Below are positions 1 to 8,191 of a stretch of DNA of 56,873 nucleotides, one piece after another. Both the position numbers and the translations under genes were made by a program. The notes below the pieces were generated by a model. The model was not told where the DNA came from and did no database searches. It worked only from the letters and a program-made list of their open reading frames with translations. Source of the stretch: Pontiellaceae bacterium (GTDB lineage: Bacteria; Verrucomicrobiota; Kiritimatiellia; Kiritimatiellales; Pontiellaceae); contig JAFGWS010000096.1 of the NCBI GenBank assembly GCA_016937035.1, forward strand, positions 1 to 56,873. The letters are read 5' to 3'. Each line of letters starts with the position of its first letter. Position 1 is the first letter of the stretch.

Positions 1-87
1 AGGCACGAAGTCGATTAAAGGCGAAACTGATCTGTGCAGCGCAATACTGGCAAGCACGGCCTGAGTGATGGAAAACCAAACTCCAGA

Positions 88-107
88 CGCAGGCAGGGAT
101 GCCTGCG
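88..107. repeat. Perfect palindrome CGCAGGCA-GGGA-TGCCTGCG (REP-like)
   Basis: An 8-bp perfect inverted repeat with a 4-nt loop lies just beyond the 3' end of the fused dehydrogenase gene. There is no T-run on either side, so it is not a clear intrinsic terminator. The same core, GCAGGCAGG..GCCTGC, recurs twice inside the nuclease gene near 10.5 kb, which suggests a dispersed palindromic element. The rest of 1-140 shows nothing recognisable. Confidence 0.6.
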
Positions 108-140
108 CGACAGACGACGAATCGCCGACAAAATCGACGG

Positions 141-3100
141 CTACATTTTCTCAACCACGGCGGCACCGAAGGTGAAGCCGCCGCCGAAGGCGGTAAGACC
201 AATTTTATCTGCCGCAGCCATCTGCGGCATCAGCTCGGTCAAGGCAATCGGAATGGTGTTCGACGAGGTGTTGCCGTACTTCCGAATGTGGTTAAACATT
301 TTTTCCGGCGGGCATTTGATCGTCTTACGGATCGCTTCGATGATGCGTTCGTTGGCCTGATGCGGAACAATTTTCTGCAGATCTTCAACGGCAATTCCAT
401 TTTCTCGGCAGGCTTCGTCCAGCATGTCGATCATTTTGCGAACGGCCAGTTTAAAAACGGTCAGCCCCTCCATTTCGATCACTTCGTTGCTGCCCATATT
501 CGGTACATATAGGACTTTTGCATCGACGCCGGTGGCAGAGAGGACGGGGCGGTTCAGCTTAATCCCGATATCGCCCGGGCGCTTTTCGCAGCTGACTAAT
601 GTCGCGGTGGCCGCATCGCCAAAAAGCGCCATGGTTTTTTGGTCGTCGTGGTTGAGCATCGGCGAAAGGGTTTCGGCGGTAATGACGATCACCTTTTTGG
701 TCGGTGCGTTCGTGAGGAAATCGAAGGCGGACTGCAGGGCATACATGTAACCGGAGCAGGCAGCGTTCACATCGTGCGCCTGCATCAGCACCTCTCCCTT
801 TTCCGGGCTGAGTTTGTAGAGTACGCTGCAGGCGAGCGACGGCGTCATGGCCAGCGGCGTTCCGGTGGAGCAGATGATGGCCCCGATGTCGGAAATGTGG
901 AGCTGTTCTTTTTCGAGCAGATCACGTGTGGCCTGAACCGCCAGCGTAAGTATGTTTTCGTCGCCCTGGATCCAGTAGCGGTTTTCGATGCCGGTCCGCT
1001 TGCGGATGGCTTCTGAATCCCACTCGCCGTGACCCTGCAGCAGTTCATCGTTCGAGAGATGCCGAGAGCCGAACACGGGGCAGATGTTGGAGATGTAGAT
1101 GGAGTTTGGAGTTTGCGGTTTGAGGTTTGGGGTTGTTCCCGGTTGAACCTCTTTTACCCTTCTGCGCTCCATGATCGGGGTGCCGGGATCTTCCTTGGTA
1201 AGCGGCTTCAGCTGGGCCGCTTCGCTGGAGGCAATTTTTACCATCGGCGTTCCGACACGAAGCACGTCGCCTTCTGCGGCCAGCAGCTCGACAATCGTTC
1301 CGCTGACGGGCGCGGAGATATCCATGGAGGCTTTATCGGCTTCAACAGAAGCGATCAGGTCACCTTCGGCCACGGTATCGCCGAGCGCTACGGCCAGTTG
1401 GACAATCGTGATCGTTTCATCAGATGGGCTGGAGCCGATCGCCTTCACGGTAACCATTCCCGCTTCTTCTTCAACCGGCTTTTCCCAGTGAAGATCGATT
1501 TCCAAAAGCTCGCAGCATTTTTCAAGCGTGCGTTTGTAGGAAGGCAGCACATCGATCTGGCAGGAGTAGTCGTAGGGAATGTAGGTGTCGGGGCGGGTGA
1601 CGCGCGCAATCTGAACTTCGTTTCCTGCGCGTTCGGCCACAACGGCAGCAATTTCGCCGCCCATACCGGCCGTCTGGTTGTCTTCGTGAACAATAATCAG
1701 TTTGCCGGTCTTCTTCGCTGAAGCGAGTACGGCCTCTTCATCCCACGGGAAAATGGTGCGCAAATCAATAATTTCGGCATTCACGCCGACTTCGGCGAGC
1801 GCCTCGGCGGTCCGTTCACAGACCGGCATTGCTCCGCCCCAGCTAACGAGCGTGATATCCTTGCCCGTACGGGCAACGCGCGCCTTGCCGATCGGAACAT
1901 ACTGTTTCTCGACATCCGCAGAAGTCGTATTGGTGCGGTCGTTGATCAGGCTCTTCGGGAAAAAGAAGATCGACGGGCGACCCGACTCCTCAATGGCATT
2001 GAGCAGACCGGCGGCGTCGGCTGCAGTCGACGGCATAAAGACATCAACGCCGGGAACGTGCGCGCAGATCGACTCCATCGTCTGAGCATGGTAGGGGCCG
2101 AGACCCGGGCGGTAGCCGCCGCAGATCGACATAATCAGGACGGGCGATTCCCACTGGCCGTTGGTGCGCCAATACATCGCTCCGATTTCGGAGATGATAT
2201 GGCTGTAAGCCACCGGCAGAAAGTCGGCAAACTGCATAAACGCAATCGGATGTCCGCCGGCGAGCGCCTTGCCGGTAGAAACGCCGACAATGGTGTTTTC
2301 CGCCAATGCGGCATTTTGCACCTGCTTAGGAAAGGTACGGCTGAGGCCTCGCGTCAGACCAAACACGTCCCCTTTCGGATCTTCAATATCCTGACCGAGC
2401 AAGGTGGTTTTGGAATCTTTTAACAGGCGGGCTTTGAGTGTTTCGCGCATCGCCTCGAGCATGCTCAGCGTGCGGTTTTCTTCGGTTCCGCGATATTCCG
2501 TGCGCACTTCCGGCAGCGGCTTCTTTGCGGACAGCTCCGCCTTGGGGGTTGTTCCTTTGCGGGCGGTATGGAAGGCGGCATCGACGGCGGAGCGGACCTT
2601 ATCCTCCACCGCAGCAATCTGTTCTTCGGTGACTCCGCCGGCAAGCAGGTCAGCACGCAGACGACGGCACGGATCGGCATTCTCCTTCACGTGCTGGAGT
2701 TCTTCCTCAGAACGGTACATCGTTTGGTCGTCGGCGTTGGTATGACTTTCCAGACGCTCAATATGAAATACAGCCAGCTGCGGTCCGCGGGTTTCGCGGA
2801 GGGTTGAAACGATGGCCCCAAAGGTGTCGTGTGCGGCTGCGGGGTTCGCGCCGTCAATCCGGTGGATCGGCAGGCCATAGAAGGAGTCGGAGTCACCGCC
2901 GGGCAGTGAGTAGAAGGTTTTCCCCTTGGTGAGGGTGGAGAGGGCAAAACGGTTGTCTTCAATCAAAAAGAACACCGGAAGGTGGGCGCGTACAGCCTCG
3001 GCGACGGCTTCAAAAAAGTCGCCCTGCTGCGTGGCACCGTCGCCGACGCAGACCAGCACAAACGGATTTCCGTCCTGCTCTTTGATGGTTGAGGCAACGC

Positions 3101-3470
3101 CGACGGCCTGGAGCACATTGCTTCCGACAAGCGTAGGAGTGCTCAGGATGTTGAGCGCAGGATCGCATTGGAAGGCGGGCATGCGGCGGCCGGCAGAGTT
3201 GGATTCTTCTTTGCCGAACAATCCGTAAAAGGCACTTTCGTACGATACACCGCGTGCGTAGGCCAGTGCCCGGTCGCGGTAATGCAGGTGCAGCCAGTCG
3301 GCATCGATCAGGTGTGCGTTCAGCGCGGCGGTGGCCTCGTGTCCCGATGAAGGAATATAAAAAAAGACCTCTCCCCTTTGCGCGGCGGCCGACTGCAGCT
3401 CGTCGGTGTAGCGCGACGCGATCATGGACTCATAAATAGAAAGCATTTTTTCAGCAGAAGACATACTCAT
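141..3470 (-). CDS. Fused 2-oxoacid dehydrogenase E1 alpha/beta + lipoyl domain + beta-ketoacyl-ACP synthase III
   Basis: The protein has 1109 residues and four recognisable parts. Residues 1 to about 310 are a branched-chain 2-oxoacid dehydrogenase E1 alpha subunit with a thiamine-diphosphate motif (GDG at 143-145, N173). Residues about 330-665 are E1 beta, with the conserved ENTIVG stretch (E391) and GLGPYHAQ. Residues about 672-748 are a lipoyl domain whose EADKAS motif places the lipoylated lysine at K713. Residues about 791-1109 are a ketoacyl-ACP synthase III with an intact Cys-His-Asn triad (C905 in AACSG, H1037 in PHQAN, N1067 in YGNTS). E1 decarboxylates a 2-oxoacid and acylates lipoate. 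KAS III normally condenses an acyl-CoA primer with malonyl-ACP. I infer a role in starting branched-chain fatty acid synthesis. The E2 acyltransferase core is missing from the protein, and E2/E3 genes are missing from the window. E1 alpha-beta fusions are known, but the KAS III fusion is unfamiliar to me. The linker at 781-790 is encoded by heptamer repeats. The start is ATGAGTATG with only a weak upstream GGGA. Confidence 0.93.
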   Translation of the reverse strand: MSMSSAEKMLSIYESMIASRYTDELQSAAAQRGEVFFYIPSSGHEATAALNAHLIDADWLHLHYRDRALAYARGVSYESAFYGLFGKEESNSAGRRMPAFQCDPALNILSTPTLVGSNVLQAVGVASTIKEQDGNPFVLVCVGDGATQQGDFFEAVAEAVRAHLPVFFLIEDNRFALSTLTKGKTFYSLPGGDSDSFYGLPIHRIDGANPAAAHDTFGAIVSTLRETRGPQLAVFHIERLESHTNADDQTMYRSEEELQHVKENADPCRRLRADLLAGGVTEEQIAAVEDKVRSAVDAAFHTARKGTTPKAELSAKKPLPEVRTEYRGTEENRTLSMLEAMRETLKARLLKDSKTTLLGQDIEDPKGDVFGLTRGLSRTFPKQVQNAALAENTIVGVSTGKALAGGHPIAFMQFADFLPVAYSHIISEIGAMYWRTNGQWESPVLIMSICGGYRPGLGPYHAQTMESICAHVPGVDVFMPSTAADAAGLLNAIEESGRPSIFFFPKSLINDRTNTTSADVEKQYVPIGKARVARTGKDITLVSWGGAMPVCERTAEALAEVGVNAEIIDLRTIFPWDEEAVLASAKKTGKLIIVHEDNQTAGMGGEIAAVVAERAGNEVQIARVTRPDTYIPYDYSCQIDVLPSYKRTLEKCCELLEIDLHWEKPVEEEAGMVTVKAIGSSPSDETITIVQLAVALGDTVAEGDLIASVEADKASMDISAPVSGTIVELLAAEGDVLRVGTPMVKIASSEAAQLKPLTKEDPGTPIMERRRVKEVQPGTTPNLKPQTPNSIYISNICPVFGSRHLSNDELLQGHGEWDSEAIRKRTGIENRYWIQGDENILTLAVQATRDLLEKEQLHISDIGAIICSTGTPLAMTPSLACSVLYKLSPEKGEVLMQAHDVNAACSGYMYALQSAFDFLTNAPTKKVIVITAETLSPMLNHDDQKTMALFGDAATATLVSCEKRPGDIGIKLNRPVLSATGVDAKVLYVPNMGSNEVIEMEGLTVFKLAVRKMIDMLDEACRENGIAVEDLQKIVPHQANERIIEAIRKTIKCPPEKMFNHIRKYGNTSSNTIPIALTELMPQMAAADKIGLTAFGGGFTFGAAVVEKM
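1102..1129. repeat. Heptamer repeat array inside coding sequence
   Basis: Four consecutive 7-bp units (gagtttg, gagtttg, cggtttg, aggtttg) are read in frame on the minus strand as PNLKPQTPNS, the linker between the lipoyl and KAS III domains. Very similar heptamers fill the intergenic spaces around nifU (54524-54565 and 55452-55500). Confidence 0.75.
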
Positions 3471-3688
3471 AGTTTTCCCGAATAATTAAGCGAAAACAGT
3501 ATGACATCTGTTCCAGTGAGGTCGATTCGTAAATGAGAGAATCTGACAAGACCCCATCTTGCCGTTTGCCCCCCTTCGTGCCTTGGATTATTTCAAAGGG
3601 AGCGCTTCTGCCGGCCCTTACAAAATCCTGCGACTCACCGGCCTCGACATCACCCGCTGCCCCCCGAAGCGAAGCGCAGAGTTTTTAA

Positions 3689-3721
3689 TTCACGCAAAGC
3701 CGCAGAGCGCGCAAAGAGAAC
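3689..3721. repeat. TTCACGCAAAGCCGCAGAG-type dispersed repeat
   Basis: A purine-rich run made of CGCAAAG/CGCAGAG units. A second copy of the leading part, TTCACGCAAAGCCGCAAAG, is at 56683-56701. Similar text occurs in intergenic DNA of many environmental bacteria. Its function is not known to me. Confidence 0.6.
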
Positions 3722-3727
3722 ATATTA

Positions 3728-3757
3728 GGCAAAATGATTTGATGGCAGAATGATTCC
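3728..3757. repeat. 16-bp-period tandem repeat GGC(A)RAATGATT
   Basis: Two units, GGCAAAATGATTTGAT and GGCAGAATGATTCC, start 16 bp apart. The reverse complement of the same unit occurs at 28177-28205, again with a 16-bp period. Confidence 0.6.
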
Positions 3758-4119
3758 ACATTCGTTGCTTTTCGTGCATTCGATGTAAATAAAACTTCAG
3801 GTCTCAAGAATCAAGATTGACTTAAGTGCCTTCATTGCAAAGAGGCCCGTGCATTGTGTCATTTTTATTTTTGTTGACTGCATTTTCCATCCGTTCCTCT
3901 CGTGACAGCGACCGAGCCGCCAAGAGCCTTTTGAGCAACGCTGTTAGCTTACAACACAAAAACTGGTGTCCGGCCGAGTCGATCCACCTGTCTGCCGGAA
4001 CCTCGGCGCAGGCAGATGGTTCAACTTGGCTGCAGGTTTGCCGTGCTTTGAATTTCAGCGACAAATCTGCACGCCCGAGTTGACGAGGGGACGCAACGGA
4101 ATTGGCATTGCCTGCACCG

Positions 4120-4950
4120 TTAAGCGTTGCTCTCTACGATTGATCGGCCCGCAATGGTTTCCGTTTTCAAGAGCTCGCCGTCGAGGCCGATGGTGACTTC
4201 TTCCACAACCAGATCGGCACGCCCGCTGGCGGCGAGCGCCTGTTTGGTGATCATGGTCAGCCCGCCGCAGCAGGGCACTTCCATGCGTACAATGATGACC
4301 TTGGGAATGTTGTTCTGCGCCATAATGGCGGCGAGTTTTTCAACATAACCTTCCGTGCGGTCAAGCTTGGGACAGGCCACCACCAGCGAGCGTCCGCGGA
4401 CATAGCGCCAATGGACATCCGGCGAAGCCACGGGTGAGCAGGTACTGAGCACCACCAGCTCCTTGCCGTCGAAGAACGGGGCCGTCGGCGGGACGAGATG
4501 CAGCATGATCGGCCACTGATCCAGATCGGATTTAATGACCTGTCCAGAGATCGTCGTCGATTGCGCCTTCGGCTTTTCGGCGGGCGGCTGTTTGCCAAAG
4601 CGCAGTTTAAGGCCGGGGCATCCGCCGCCGGCCGGTCTGGAAGCGGCCGTTTCCTTGGCGTCGTGTTCGGCGTTGGCTTCGTCGAATCGTTTCAGCGCCT
4701 CTTCGCCGCCCGTGTTTTTAACGTGCGCGCGGGTGGCATCAATATCATATTCCGCCGCCTCGCGCTCGACAATCTGCAGTGCCCCCGTCGGGCAGGTGCC
4801 GATGCAGTCGCCGAAGCCGTCGCAGAAATCTTCCTTCACCAATTTTGCTTTTCCATCGATAAGCTTCAGTGCGCCCTCCGCGCAGCCGACGATGCAGTTG
4901 CCGCATCCGTTGCAGAGGGCCTCATTAATTTCAATAATCTTCCGTTTCAT
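4120..4950 (-). CDS. 4Fe-4S ferredoxin-like protein
   Basis: This 276-residue protein starts with a bacterial-type ferredoxin module. The first motif is complete (CNGCGNCIVGC, residues about 13-23). The second, CDGFGDCIGTCP, has Phe where the second Cys would be. From memory, relatives of this family carry CDGLGAC at this place, so the change is probably a family trait. After a hinge rich in Ala, Glu and Pro, the C-terminal half carries further cysteines (LSTCSPVAS, EVPCCGGLT) that could bind another centre or take part in redox chemistry. Relatives are often encoded near hydroxylamine reductase (Hcp), but no hcp gene is in this window. It is likely a cytoplasmic electron carrier or redox adaptor with unknown partner. 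The gene appears monocistronic and faces away from the TorF-like gene. Confidence 0.75.
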   Translation of the reverse strand: MKRKIIEINEALCNGCGNCIVGCAEGALKLIDGKAKLVKEDFCDGFGDCIGTCPTGALQIVEREAAEYDIDATRAHVKNTGGEEALKRFDEANAEHDAKETAASRPAGGGCPGLKLRFGKQPPAEKPKAQSTTISGQVIKSDLDQWPIMLHLVPPTAPFFDGKELVVLSTCSPVASPDVHWRYVRGRSLVVACPKLDRTEGYVEKLAAIMAQNNIPKVIIVRMEVPCCGGLTMITKQALAASGRADLVVEEVTIGLDGELLKTETIAGRSIVESNA

Positions 4951-5392
4951 GCGGATGCTCCTTTCTCTGAATTCGGGCCCGCGAAAAACCTCTGGTTCTG
5001 CAAGGCCAAGTTATCCGTTACTCGCTATCAGTTATCAGCAGTTCTTCCCAACAACCATTAACAGACAACAAATAACCGCCTCTTGGAAAGCCGGAGGTTT
5101 TATAAGGGGCTTTTATGGGCTGCACACTGCCATGCCCTGTTGAGGCAATTCCTTGACGAGAATCAAGAAAATGGAACATTAGAGCGTTTTAAAAAAAGAG
5201 CCATAGCTGGTGAAGGCGGAATCGGCCCCGGTGCTTCGGTAAAATAAATAGTCTCAAAGGCTTGTCATATTGCCGGAAAAATGGGTTGCAAGACGGTAGT
5301 GTGCGTGTATCGTACACCAATTGATTTTTCCGATATACCGCGACGGGCGCGGTGAGGATGTGTTGGCGGTAAATCAGGAGGGAGTTCTTCGT
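4951..5392. other. Divergent intergenic region with short repeats and a hairpin
   Basis: This 442-bp stretch separates two divergent genes. It contains a 7-bp tandem repeat CTATCAG-TTATCAG (5025-5038) and a 6-bp-stem hairpin ACCGCG-ACGGG-CGCGGT (about 5338-5354) just upstream of the TorF-like start. TTGACG near 5153 could be a -35 element, but the matching -10 is poor. No gene is evident. Confidence 0.4.
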
Positions 5393-6175
5393 ATGAAAAA
5401 GGTAATGGGTGTTGGTGCAGCTTTGATGGTTGCAGGTGTTATGGGTGCGCAGGCGGCTTCTGAACCCGAAATTTCGGCTGAAGCATCGTTGCTCTCTTCG
5501 TATGTATTTCGTGGTATGGTTTTGAATAACGACGCTGTTCTGCAACCGCAGGTGACGGTTGAGCACTACGGTGTAAGTTTCAACATTTTTGGAAACTATG
5601 ATATCGGATCTAATTTTGACGGCGTTTCCAGTGACTTCTCTGAAATCGACTGCACGATCGCTTACGAACTTCCGCTCGCTATCGATGATTTAGTGGTCTC
5701 TGTTGGGATGACGCACTATACCTTCCCGAATGTGACCATGGGCGTTACCGCAAAGGAATCCACGACCGAAATTTTTGCAAAGGGAACGCTGAAGACCCTT
5801 GAAAATCTGGAGATTCCGGTGATTCCTTCGATGACGATTTTCGGTGATGTGGATGAGGTTAACGGCACATACATCCTTTTTGATGTGTATGTTCCGTATC
5901 AAATCAGTCCTGAGCTTTCCTCGCAGTTCGGATTCTCCGCAGGGTATGGTAATACCGCTTACAACGATGCCTATTTCGGAAATGGAATCGATGGGGACTG
6001 GAATGATTTTAATTTCAATGGTGCGCTCTCCTATGCCGTTACGGATGATCTGACGGCATCGGCGAATCTCACTTACACCGTTCTCAACGGCGGCGCGATT
6101 TCCGATGGCGCAAAAGCCAATTATGAGGACGAAGACAAAGTGTGGTGCGGCCTCAGTATTGCTTATGACTTCTAA
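5393..6175 (+). CDS. TorF-type putative outer-membrane porin
   Basis: The ATG at 5393 follows an excellent Shine-Dalgarno sequence (AGGAGGGAG, 5376-5384, 8-nt spacing), so I place the start there although the frame is open further upstream. The 260-residue product begins with a Sec signal peptide (MKKVMGVGAALMVAG..AQAA). The rest alternates short aromatic-flanked strands and turns and ends in Phe (YDF), as outer-membrane beta-barrels do. Phrases such as EASLLSSYVFRGMVLN and the closing WCGLSIAYDF match the TorF/Gcw_chp family of putative porins. The substrate cannot be told from sequence. A rho-independent terminator follows 25 bp after the stop, so the gene is transcribed alone. Confidence 0.8.
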   Translation: MKKVMGVGAALMVAGVMGAQAASEPEISAEASLLSSYVFRGMVLNNDAVLQPQVTVEHYGVSFNIFGNYDIGSNFDGVSSDFSEIDCTIAYELPLAIDDLVVSVGMTHYTFPNVTMGVTAKESTTEIFAKGTLKTLENLEIPVIPSMTIFGDVDEVNGTYILFDVYVPYQISPELSSQFGFSAGYGNTAYNDAYFGNGIDGDWNDFNFNGALSYAVTDDLTASANLTYTVLNGGAISDGAKANYEDEDKVWCGLSIAYDF

Positions 6176-6200
6176 TCGAACGTCGTAGTGAATCTGTAAA

Positions 6201-6226
6201 CGCCCCGCTTCCGGGGCGTTTTTTTT
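6201..6226 (+). terminator. Rho-independent terminator after the TorF-like gene
   Basis: A CGCCCCG..CGGGGCG stem with a 4-nt loop is followed by eight T residues. Confidence 0.9.
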
Positions 6227-6229
6227 GGT

Positions 6230-6258
6230 TTGGTCGCGGGACCGAGACACGCTAGAAT
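6230..6258 (+). promoter_or_regulatory. Candidate sigma-70 promoter for the lrp-aminotransferase operon
   Basis: TTGGTC (6230-6235) and TAGAAT (6253-6258, one mismatch from TATAAT) are 17 bp apart. They sit between the preceding terminator and the Lrp start at 6292. The -35 match is only 3 of 6. Confidence 0.4.
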
Positions 6259-6291
6259 AAGATGCTTTTAAATAAAAACGAAGGAGCACAT

Positions 6292-6771
6292 ATGAATGAA
6301 TTGCTCAAGCTGCTGAAACAGAATGCACTGGAGTCGCCGGAAAACATGGCAAAGATACTGGGAATCTCTGTCGATGAAGTGAAACAGAAGATTGCTGAAT
6401 ATGAGAAGGAAGGCGTGATCCGTGCCTATCAGGCGGTGGTGAACGAGGAAATGCTCGATACGTCGCTGGTGACGACCGTGATTGAAGTCAAGGTGACACC
6501 GGAAAGCGAAGGGGGATTTGACCGCATTGCGACGCGTATCAGTAAGTTTCCTGAGGTGGAATCGGTGTTTCTGATGTCCGGAACGTTTGACCTGCTTCTT
6601 TTTATCAAAGGACGCACCATGCATGAAGCGGCCGGGTTTGTGAGCGAGAAGCTGGCGACGATGCCGGGTGTGACTTCCACCGCAACACATTTTATGATGA
6701 AAACCTATAAACAAAACGGCATTCTTATGCAGACAAGGGACGATAATGAACGACTCAAAGTCTCTCCGTGA
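6292..6771 (+). CDS. Lrp/AsnC-family transcriptional regulator
   Basis: The 159-residue protein has an N-terminal winged helix-turn-helix (ILGISVDEVKQKIAEYEKEGVIRAYQ is the recognition region, in two pieces around residues 20-50). It is followed by an Lrp/RAM ligand-binding domain (VIEVKV..GGFDRIA...VFLMSGTFDLLLFIKG). Such regulators form octamers and respond to amino acids. AAGGAG at 6281-6286 sets the ATG at 6292; an upstream in-frame ATG lacks a ribosome site. The gene overlaps the aminotransferase gene by 26 bp. An Lrp gene joined to an aminotransferase gene suggests the regulator senses that enzyme's substrate or product and controls its own operon. The target amino acid is not evident. 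Confidence 0.88.
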   Translation: MNELLKLLKQNALESPENMAKILGISVDEVKQKIAEYEKEGVIRAYQAVVNEEMLDTSLVTTVIEVKVTPESEGGFDRIATRISKFPEVESVFLMSGTFDLLLFIKGRTMHEAAGFVSEKLATMPGVTSTATHFMMKTYKQNGILMQTRDDNERLKVSP

Positions 6772-7921
6772 CCGGATTGTTCGGACCGTGCGGGATATCC
6801 CCCGTTCGGGCATCCGTGATTTTTTTGACATTGTAAGCACCCGTGAGGATGTCATCAGCCTCGGTATCGGCGAGCCCGATTTTGTGACGCCGTGGCATAT
6901 TCGCGATGCCGCCGTGCGGGCCCTTGATCGAGGTGCCACCAGCTATACATCCAACATGGGGCTGCTTTCACTGCGGCGCGGCATCGCTCAGTATGTGGAA
7001 AAGAAGACGGGTATCGCCTACCGTCCGGAAGATGAAGTCCTGATTACGGTCGGGGTGAGCGAAGGGCTTGATCTGGCGGTGCGCGCGCTGGTTGAGCCGG
7101 GCGATGAAGTGCTCTATCATGAACCGAGTTATGTCTCTTATAATCCGCTGATTCAGTTTGCCTATGGGAAACCCGTGGCGATTCAGACGAAGAAGGAGAA
7201 CGGATTTCGGCTGACCCGGGAAGAGCTCGAAGCGCATGTTACGCCCAAAACGAAGGTGCTGCTGCTCAACTATCCGAACAATCCCACCGGCGCTGCGCTG
7301 GAAAAGAAGGATGTGGAGGAGATTGCTGCATTTGCTGTCGAGCATGATCTGATTGTGCTGACCGACGAAATCTACGATGAGCTGACATATGACCGCAGGC
7401 ATTTCAGTATTATTTCTGAACCCGGCATGAAGGAGCGCACGGTTTATCTGCATGGGTTCTCAAAAGCGTGGGCGATGACCGGCTGGCGCATGGGCTTCAC
7501 CTGTGCTCCGCCCGAGCTGACCGAAGCGATGATGAAGATTCATCAGTACACCATGCTCTGTGCACCGATTTTGAGTCAGGAAGCGAGCGTTGAGGCGCTC
7601 CGTATGGCGGATTCCGATATTGCCTTTATGCGGGAGGAATACAAAAAACGGCGGAATTTTATCTACGCCTCATTCGAAGAGATGGGCATTCCCTGCATCT
7701 ATCCAAAAGGGGCGTTCTACGCGTTTGTGGATATCAGCCAATTCGGAATGAGCTCCAAGGAGTTTGCGCTGAAGCTGCTCGACGAGCAGAATGTGGCCTG
7801 CGTTCCGGGAACGGCGTTCGGTCCGTGCGGAGAAGGGTTCATCCGCTGTTCGTATGCCACCGCGATGGAGGATATTAAAGAGGCGATGGTACGCATCGCC
7901 CGCTTCGTGGAAAAGCTGTAG
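6746..7921 (+). CDS. Class I/II pyridoxal-phosphate aminotransferase
   Basis: This 391-residue fold-type I aminotransferase has the family motifs in place: GIGEPDF near the N-terminus, NYPNNPTG (residues 175-182, substrate/PLP Asn), DEIY (207-210), the Schiff-base lysine K240 in HGFSKAWAMTGWRMG, and the carboxylate-binding Arg in GFIRCSY. It transfers an amino group between an amino acid and a 2-oxoacid in the cytoplasm. Substrate choice (alanine, aspartate or aromatic) cannot be decided from sequence. Its start overlaps the end of the Lrp gene by 26 bp, so the two are one transcript and probably translationally coupled. Confidence 0.92.
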   Translation: MNDSKSLRDRIVRTVRDIPRSGIRDFFDIVSTREDVISLGIGEPDFVTPWHIRDAAVRALDRGATSYTSNMGLLSLRRGIAQYVEKKTGIAYRPEDEVLITVGVSEGLDLAVRALVEPGDEVLYHEPSYVSYNPLIQFAYGKPVAIQTKKENGFRLTREELEAHVTPKTKVLLLNYPNNPTGAALEKKDVEEIAAFAVEHDLIVLTDEIYDELTYDRRHFSIISEPGMKERTVYLHGFSKAWAMTGWRMGFTCAPPELTEAMMKIHQYTMLCAPILSQEASVEALRMADSDIAFMREEYKKRRNFIYASFEEMGIPCIYPKGAFYAFVDISQFGMSSKEFALKLLDEQNVACVPGTAFGPCGEGFIRCSYATAMEDIKEAMVRIARFVEKL

Positions 7922-7950
7922 TCTTCCGCTGGACAGGGAGCGGGCGTTGA

Positions 7951-7967
7951 TTCATATTATGCATGAA
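7951..7967. promoter_or_regulatory. Possible VapBC operator
   Basis: TTCAT and ATGAA form an inverted repeat with a 7-nt spacer 30 bp upstream of the antitoxin start. VapBC complexes usually autorepress through such sites. This is inference from position and symmetry only. Confidence 0.3.
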
Positions 7968-7996
7968 AGCAGAGTTTTGTGCATAAGGAGGTTTTC

Positions 7997-8191
7997 ATGA
8001 GAACAACATTGGATTTGCCCGAAACGCTGGTCAATGAAGCACTGAAGCTGTCCAAAGGGAAAACCAAGACGGCGACCATTACCGAAGCGCTTGAAGATTT
8101 TGTTCGGAAGAATCGAGTGCAGGATCTGCGGAGGTATAAGGGCGCGGTTGACTTGGATATGGATCTGGATGCGTTGCGGGATCGTCGATGA
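7997..8191 (+). CDS. vapB: VapB-type antitoxin
   Basis: This 64-residue protein starts MRTTLDLPETLVNEAL, a ribbon-helix-helix DNA-binding N-terminus of the VapB/DUF2191 type. Its charged C-terminal tail (VQDLRRYKGAVDLDMDLD) would wrap the toxin. The ATG at 7997 has a strong ribosome site (AAGGAGG, 7985-7991). Its stop overlaps the VapC start as ATGA. VapB neutralises VapC and the complex autoregulates the operon. Confidence 0.85.
   Translation: MRTTLDLPETLVNEALKLSKGKTKTATITEALEDFVRKNRVQDLRRYKGAVDLDMDLDALRDRR

Larger units (their letters stand above)
3471..4119. other. 649-bp intergenic region built of dispersed repeat remnants
   Basis: No convincing gene is present. The stretch contains a cacgcaaagccgcagag-type repeat (3689-3721), a 16-bp-period tandem repeat (3728-3757), a GCCCGTGCATTGTGTCA segment (3845-3861) and a TGGTTCAACTTGG segment near 4018. 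Each has a counterpart in other intergenic regions of this window. The short open frames here translate repeat sequence and are not credible. Confidence 0.6.

Noticed and set aside
3559..3753. 64-codon plus-strand frame in the gap after the fused dehydrogenase gene
   Set aside because: Its second half translates the CGCAAAG and GGCAGAATGATT dispersed repeats. It has no ribosome site or family.
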